From NCBI GenBank assembly GCA_945836785.1, contig CAMAMD010000038.1, forward strand, positions 1 through 10,942: DNA of 10,942 bases, in the 5' to 3' direction. This document shows positions 7,114 through 10,942 of this stretch, piece by piece (position 1 is the first letter of the stretch; each line of letters starts with the position of its first letter). The DNA comes from an uncultured Clostridium sp. GTDB taxonomy: Bacteria; Bacillota_A; Clostridia; Lachnospirales; Lachnospiraceae. The translations under genes and the position numbers were made by a program. The notes beneath the pieces were generated by a model that saw only the letters and a list, made by a program, of their open reading frames with translations, was not told the DNA's origin and searched no databases.

Positions 7114-7142
7114 AATATAATACAAAATGCACTTTTTAGCAA
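7114..7142 (-). promoter_or_regulatory. Possible promoter of citrate synthase
   Basis: On the minus strand TTGCTA (7142-7137) and TATATT (7119-7114) are 17 bases apart, giving a leader of about 65 bases. The surrounding DNA is very AT-rich, so other -10 choices exist. The start region is divergent from the thioesterase promoter, and the two lie within one 183-base intergenic region. Confidence 0.4.
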
Positions 7143-7167
7143 ATTAAATTAAGCTGAAAAAAATTTA

Positions 7168-7196
7168 TTTACTATCCGGGATTAACGATTTATAAT
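7168..7196 (+). promoter_or_regulatory. Probable promoter of the thioesterase-cdd-peptidase group
   Basis: TTTACT (7168-7173) is followed after 17 bases by a perfect TATAAT (7191-7196), predicting a start near 7203 and a leader of about 22 bases before ATG 7225. Confidence 0.55.
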
Positions 7197-7224
7197 ATTA
7201 TCGGTTTATTGTGTGGAGGTAAAA

Positions 7225-7992
7225 ATGTACAAATACGAGAAGAAAATATTATTTTCAGATATAGATGCAACCTCACGGATGTCGGTGAGTGGTATCATGA
7301 ATGCTCTACAGGATTGTGTGAATATAAATTCCGAGTCAATCGGCAGGGGAATTGCATATATGCAGGAGAAAAAAAGGGCATGGTTTGCAATCAGCTGGAA
7401 CATAGAAATAAAAAGATATCCTGTCATGTTTGAGGATGTTGTGGTTAAGACGTGGCCTTATGATTTTTCATCCTCGATGGGGTATCGTAACGTCATAATT
7501 ACAGATTCTGCCGGAGAGGATATTGTGTGTGCGGATTCTATCTGGACGTTAATGGATATGACAGAGGGAAGACCGACGAAGATATCAGATGAGGACATGC
7601 GTGGGTACGACTTGGAGCCGAAGTATCCGATGACTTCTCTCGGACGTAAGATTAAGGTGCCGGATATATTGCATGATGTTGAAACAGTCAGGGTGCATCA
7701 TGCTGATATTGATTTTAACGGGCATATGAGTAATGCACGTTATATTCAGATGGCGGCAGAGTATTTACCGGCAGGTTTAGATATACATAGAATCAGGGTA
7801 GAATATAAAAACCAATCTCAATATGATGAAAATCTGACGATAAAATGTGCCAGAGAGGCTATTCAAACGGACAGTGTTTCCGGTGAGCTGGCAGATAAGA
7901 ATGATACAGAAACATTGGAACGGTATGTGATGACATTCACGGGGGTTGAAGACAGCAGATTAAAAGCAACAGTTGAATTTTTGGTATATTAG
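7225..7992 (+). CDS. Acyl-ACP thioesterase (FatA/FatB-like double hot-dog fold)
   Basis: A predicted cytoplasmic hydrolase that releases free fatty acid from acyl-acyl carrier protein, ending or diverting fatty-acid synthesis. The 255-aa product has two hot-dog halves. The N-terminal half (about 1-125) contains SDIDATSRMSVSGIMNALQD and the AWFAISWNIEIKRYP strand region. The C-terminal half (about 150-255) contains HADIDFNGHMSNARYIQ (159-175), whose Asn165 and His167 sit in the D-x-N-x-H-x-N motif of the catalytic site. Length and order fit bacterial members of the acyl-ACP thioesterase family. ATG 7225 is preferred, with TGGAGGT five bases upstream; a GTG at 7213 would overlap that site. Cytidine deaminase follows after 42 bases on the same strand. 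Preferred chain length cannot be read from the sequence. Confidence 0.88.
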   Translation: MYKYEKKILFSDIDATSRMSVSGIMNALQDCVNINSESIGRGIAYMQEKKRAWFAISWNIEIKRYPVMFEDVVVKTWPYDFSSSMGYRNVIITDSAGEDIVCADSIWTLMDMTEGRPTKISDEDMRGYDLEPKYPMTSLGRKIKVPDILHDVETVRVHHADIDFNGHMSNARYIQMAAEYLPAGLDIHRIRVEYKNQSQYDENLTIKCAREAIQTDSVSGELADKNDTETLERYVMTFTGVEDSRLKATVEFLVY

Positions 7993-8034
7993 CCTGCATA
8001 AGAATTTAAAAACGCAGATACAGGAGATTTATTT

Positions 8035-8520
8035 ATGAATGAGATATTATCGGAAGAAGTTATAGCAGATATGATACGTATGGCTTTTCAGGCACGAAAA
8101 CAGGCGTATGTGCCATATTCGCATTTTCAGGTGGGGGCAGCGCTTCTGGCTGAGGCTGAAACACAGGGAAGTAACGGGATATCGGAGGGGCGTGTTATTA
8201 TTACCGGCTGTAATATTGAAAATGCTGCATATTCACCGGGTAACTGTGCGGAGCGGACAGCAATATTTAAGGCAATCAGTGAGGGATATAACAGATTTTA
8301 TGCGATTGCAATTGTGGCAGGAAAAGAAAGTATGACGGAGGAACAGATAGCAAAGACTGATATATACACATCTCCGTGTGGCATGTGCAGGCAAGTGCTT
8401 CGCGAATTCGTAAATCCCGATACATTTCAAGTGATAATGGCAAAAAGTGAGACGGATTATATAGTAAAAACACTGGCGGAGCTTTTACCGATGAGCTTTG
8501 GACCGGATAATCTTATATAG
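8035..8520 (+). CDS. cdd: Cytidine deaminase
   Basis: A zinc enzyme of pyrimidine salvage that deaminates cytidine and deoxycytidine to uridine and deoxyuridine, cytoplasmic and normally a homotetramer. Visible residues: Asn60 and Glu62 in TGCNIENAAYS (nucleoside sugar binding), zinc ligands Cys71 in GNCAERTA and Cys115/Cys118 in SPCGMCRQ, and Glu73 as proton shuttle. The N-terminal VPYSHFQVGAALL is also typical. At 161 aa it is longer than the usual 130-145. Most of the excess is an insert at about residues 40-54, between the first two strands, where others have a short turn. AGGAGA at 8022-8027 precedes ATG 8035 at good spacing. It sits between the thioesterase and the peptidase gene, with gaps of 42 and 33 bases, consistent with one transcript. 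Confidence 0.93.
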   Translation: MNEILSEEVIADMIRMAFQARKQAYVPYSHFQVGAALLAEAETQGSNGISEGRVIITGCNIENAAYSPGNCAERTAIFKAISEGYNRFYAIAIVAGKESMTEEQIAKTDIYTSPCGMCRQVLREFVNPDTFQVIMAKSETDYIVKTLAELLPMSFGPDNLI

Positions 8521-8540
8521 AAAATATGAATGAAATAGAT

Positions 8541-8545
8541 GGAGG
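8541..8545 (+). promoter_or_regulatory. Ribosome binding site supporting a TTG start for the peptidase
   Basis: GGAGG lies eight bases before TTG 8554. The only nearby in-frame ATG (8539) overlaps this site and has no Shine-Dalgarno sequence of its own, so TTG is the better start. Confidence 0.6.
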
Positions 8546-8553
8546 ATATTAAT

Positions 8554-10942
8554 TTGGGTAATTTAGAATGTTTGAAATCGTATACACTGATTGAAAAGCA
8601 GGAGTTAAAAGAAGTAAACGGAACCGGATATGTTCTGCGACATAACAAGACCGGGGCGAGGGTTATGGTAATTGAAAATGATGATACAAACAAGGTTTTT
8701 ACCATTGGATTCAGAACACCACCTGCGGACGATACAGGTGTACCGCATATCATGGAACATTCCGTGTTGTGTGGTTCAAAGCGTTTTCCGGTTAAGGATC
8801 CGTTTGTAGAATTGTGTAAGGGATCGCTTAATACATTTTTAAATGCAATGACCTATTCTGATAAAACAGTGTATCCGGTGGCAAGTCTGAATAAACAGGA
8901 TTTCCATAATCTGATGCATGTATATCTTGATGCGGTATTTTATCCGAATATCTATGACAGGAGAGAAATCATGATGCAGGAGGGCTGGCATTATGAGGTG
9001 GATGAAGAGACTGGCGATTTGAAGATAAATGGTGTTGTTTATAATGAGATGAAAGGTGTTTTTTCTTCACCGGAACAGCAACTGTATCGTGTGATTCAGA
9101 AATCATTGCTTGAACATACGGCATATGGATATGAATCCGGCGGAGATCCGGCATATATTCCGGAATTGACGCAGGAGGATTTCCTGAATTTTCATAAACG
9201 GTATTATCATCCGAGCAACAGTTATATTTATCTTTACGGAGATATGGACAGCGTGGAGGAGCTTGATTTTATAGACCGGGAGTATCTCTCGAAATATGAA
9301 TATCTTGATATTGATTCAGCCCTTACGGATGAACCATGCTTTGACAGTCCGAAGAGCTTTACGGAATACTATTCATTATCAGATGTAGATGACGAGCAGG
9401 ATAACACATATCTTGCCTATAACGTGGTGATTGGACATAGTCTGGATAAGAAACTTTGTATGGCAGTTTCTGTGTTGGAGCATGCACTTCTGGTGGCACC
9501 GGGAGCACCGCTCAAGAAAGCACTGATAGATGCAGGTATCGGTAAGGATGTATTTTCTTCCTATGATGACGGTATCAAACAGCCGACGTTTTCGATTATT
9601 GCAAAGAATGCAAACACAACCGACCAGGATGCATTTATCAGAATCATAGATGAGACAATTAAAAAGCTGGCAGATGAGGGTATCAACAAAAAATCATTGC
9701 TGGCGGCTATCAACTATTATGAGTTTAAGCACAAGGAGGGAAACTATGGCAGATTCCCGAAGGGACTTATGCTGGGTCTCAATGCCTTTGATACATGGCT
9801 CTATGATGACAAGACCGCATTGGAACTGTTTTCTATGAATGAAGTGTTCGATGAATTGAAGCAGGAGATAGATAAGGGATATTTTGAACAGATTCTGCGT
9901 ACCTATCTGCTTGATAACAATCATAAGACATATGTGCAGCTGGTTCCGCAGAAAGGCCTTAACGCAAAGACCGAGGCGGAAGAGGTGGCAAAGCTTGCTG
10001 CTTACAAGGCTACACTGTCCGAGGCGGAGATTGAGCAGATGATAGCAGATGTAAAACATCTGAAAGCGTATCAGAGCGAACCGAGCACGAAGGAAGAGCT
10101 GGAGACAATCCCTATGCTTGCCATATCTGACATTGATAAGAAAGCAAGGACAATTAAAAACCGTTTTTCCGAAATAGAGATGGTAAAGATAGTCAGCCAT
10201 AAAATATTTACAAACGGTATCAGTTACCTGACCTTGAATTTTGATCTGACAGACCTGGATTATGAGCAGTTGCCTGTGGCCTCTCTTCTCACGGATATAT
10301 TCAAATATGTGGATACGGAGCATTACAGCTATAACGAGCTGGCAAATGAAATAAATCTTCATACGGGCGGAATCGGATTTGCGACAACAGTGACCAACCG
10401 AAAGGAAAATGGTAAATACTGTGTACAATTTCTGGTGAATGCGAAAATGCTGGATGATAAGGTTGATAAAGGCATGGAGCTTATTGAGGAGATTCTGTTT
10501 TCTTCAAAGATAGACGATAAGAAACGATTGCGGGAGATTATTGCCGAGAGCAGATCTAATCTGAAAAATGATCTTGTAAGTTCCGGACATATCACGGCAG
10601 CAGGCAGAGCGTTATCCTATATTTCGCCGATTGGAGTTGTGAAAGAGCTTACGGAGGGCGTGGATTATTACAAATATCTGGAAAAGCTGGATGATGATTT
10701 TGACAACAGGTACGAGGAGCTTGTTGCGTCATTAAAGACTGTCCTTGGAGAAATATTATGGCGCAACGGACTGGAAATTTCCTATACGGCGGATTGTGAG
10801 CCGGAAGAGGTGTTGACTGAGGCGGTATCAGCCCTGTCAAAAAGACTTTCTTCACGTCTTGCGTTTGAGGATACAAAGCAGATTGTTCCGCAGGCATACA
10901 ACGAGGGATTTAAAACGGCAAGCCAGGTACAGTATGTTGCTA
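8554..10942 (+). CDS. M16C zinc metallopeptidase (insulinase / presequence protease family), 3' end outside the window
   Basis: A large peptidase of family M16C (relatives: mitochondrial PreP/Cym1), expected to degrade peptides up to a few tens of residues inside a closed chamber. The open frame runs without a stop from 8554 to the window end, giving 796 codons; the family is usually about 970 aa, so roughly a fifth is missing. The inverted zinc motif HIMEH (65-69) supplies His65, His69 and catalytic Glu68. The third ligand is Glu165 in VVYNEMKG, 96 residues later, the spacing I expect for PreP. Other family features are FRTPPADDTGVPH (53-65), VLCGSKRFPVKDPF (71-84) and GSLNTFLNAMTYSDKT (90-105). 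No signal peptide is seen, so it is probably cytoplasmic. A TTG start is chosen over ATG 8539 on ribosome-site grounds; the difference is five residues. The gene follows cdd by 33 bases. Confidence 0.9.
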   Translation, partial: MGNLECLKSYTLIEKQELKEVNGTGYVLRHNKTGARVMVIENDDTNKVFTIGFRTPPADDTGVPHIMEHSVLCGSKRFPVKDPFVELCKGSLNTFLNAMTYSDKTVYPVASLNKQDFHNLMHVYLDAVFYPNIYDRREIMMQEGWHYEVDEETGDLKINGVVYNEMKGVFSSPEQQLYRVIQKSLLEHTAYGYESGGDPAYIPELTQEDFLNFHKRYYHPSNSYIYLYGDMDSVEELDFIDREYLSKYEYLDIDSALTDEPCFDSPKSFTEYYSLSDVDDEQDNTYLAYNVVIGHSLDKKLCMAVSVLEHALLVAPGAPLKKALIDAGIGKDVFSSYDDGIKQPTFSIIAKNANTTDQDAFIRIIDETIKKLADEGINKKSLLAAINYYEFKHKEGNYGRFPKGLMLGLNAFDTWLYDDKTALELFSMNEVFDELKQEIDKGYFEQILRTYLLDNNHKTYVQLVPQKGLNAKTEAEEVAKLAAYKATLSEAEIEQMIADVKHLKAYQSEPSTKEELETIPMLAISDIDKKARTIKNRFSEIEMVKIVSHKIFTNGISYLTLNFDLTDLDYEQLPVASLLTDIFKYVDTEHYSYNELANEINLHTGGIGFATTVTNRKENGKYCVQFLVNAKMLDDKVDKGMELIEEILFSSKIDDKKRLREIIAESRSNLKNDLVSSGHITAAGRALSYISPIGVVKELTEGVDYYKYLEKLDDDFDNRYEELVASLKTVLGEILWRNGLEISYTADCEPEEVLTEAVSALSKRLSSRLAFEDTKQIVPQAYNEGFKTASQVQYVA

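Noticed and set aside
9694..10428. 244-aa open frame on the minus strand
   Set aside because: It is antisense to the M16C peptidase frame, which continues uninterrupted through this region. Its composition (many Cys, Phe, His, Ile) is typical of a shadow frame.

Overview
The window is a stretch of ordinary bacterial chromosome, most likely from an anaerobic Firmicute of the class Clostridia. Lachnospiraceae (Roseburia/Eubacterium/Butyrivibrio type) is my best guess. This rests on moderately AT-rich DNA, strong AGGAGG-type ribosome sites, TTGACA/TATAAT-type promoters, a bifunctional BirA with a DNA-binding domain, an M16C peptidase next to cytidine deaminase, and a clostridial-type citrate synthase of about 455 aa. 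The genus is inference and could not be checked.

Layout. Positions 1-85 hold the end of an upstream transcription unit, including a rho-independent terminator. A perfect BirA-type operator (89-124) overlaps the -35 box of a consensus promoter. It precedes birA (164-1138), which is followed after 66 bases by a sodium:solute symporter gene (1205-2542). A second promoter overlaps the symporter stop codon and leads to clpB (2659-5235), a full-length protein disaggregase. Citrate synthase (5674-7041) lies on the minus strand and converges on clpB. Divergent from it, probably as one transcription unit, come an acyl-ACP thioesterase (7225-7992), cytidine deaminase (8035-8520) and a large M16C zinc metallopeptidase (from 8554, cut by the end of the window).

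The most unusual object is the non-coding segment between the convergent clpB and citrate synthase genes (5238-5651). It is a 414-base inverted-repeat element whose arms contain the same four modules, with two of them in exchanged positions: A-B-C-D on the left, central hairpin E, then B'-C'-D'-A' on the right (prime = reverse complement). The A, B and C pairs are perfect over 32, 37 and 48 bp. The modules themselves look like two diverged tandem units (A resembles C, B resembles D). Because of the exchange the element cannot fold into one long hairpin. It has at least three mutually exclusive long-stem states around a shared A:A' stem and a 21-bp bidirectional terminator. I read it as a miniature non-coding mobile or structural repeat; I know no named family for it.

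A second point of interest is control at the left end. birA appears to repress itself through the operator, and the symporter behind it may share that control. This would make the symporter a candidate vitamin (biotin or pantothenate) transporter, though that is inference. The remaining genes are housekeeping functions: protein rescue, the entry step of the citrate cycle, fatty-acid release, pyrimidine salvage and peptide degradation.
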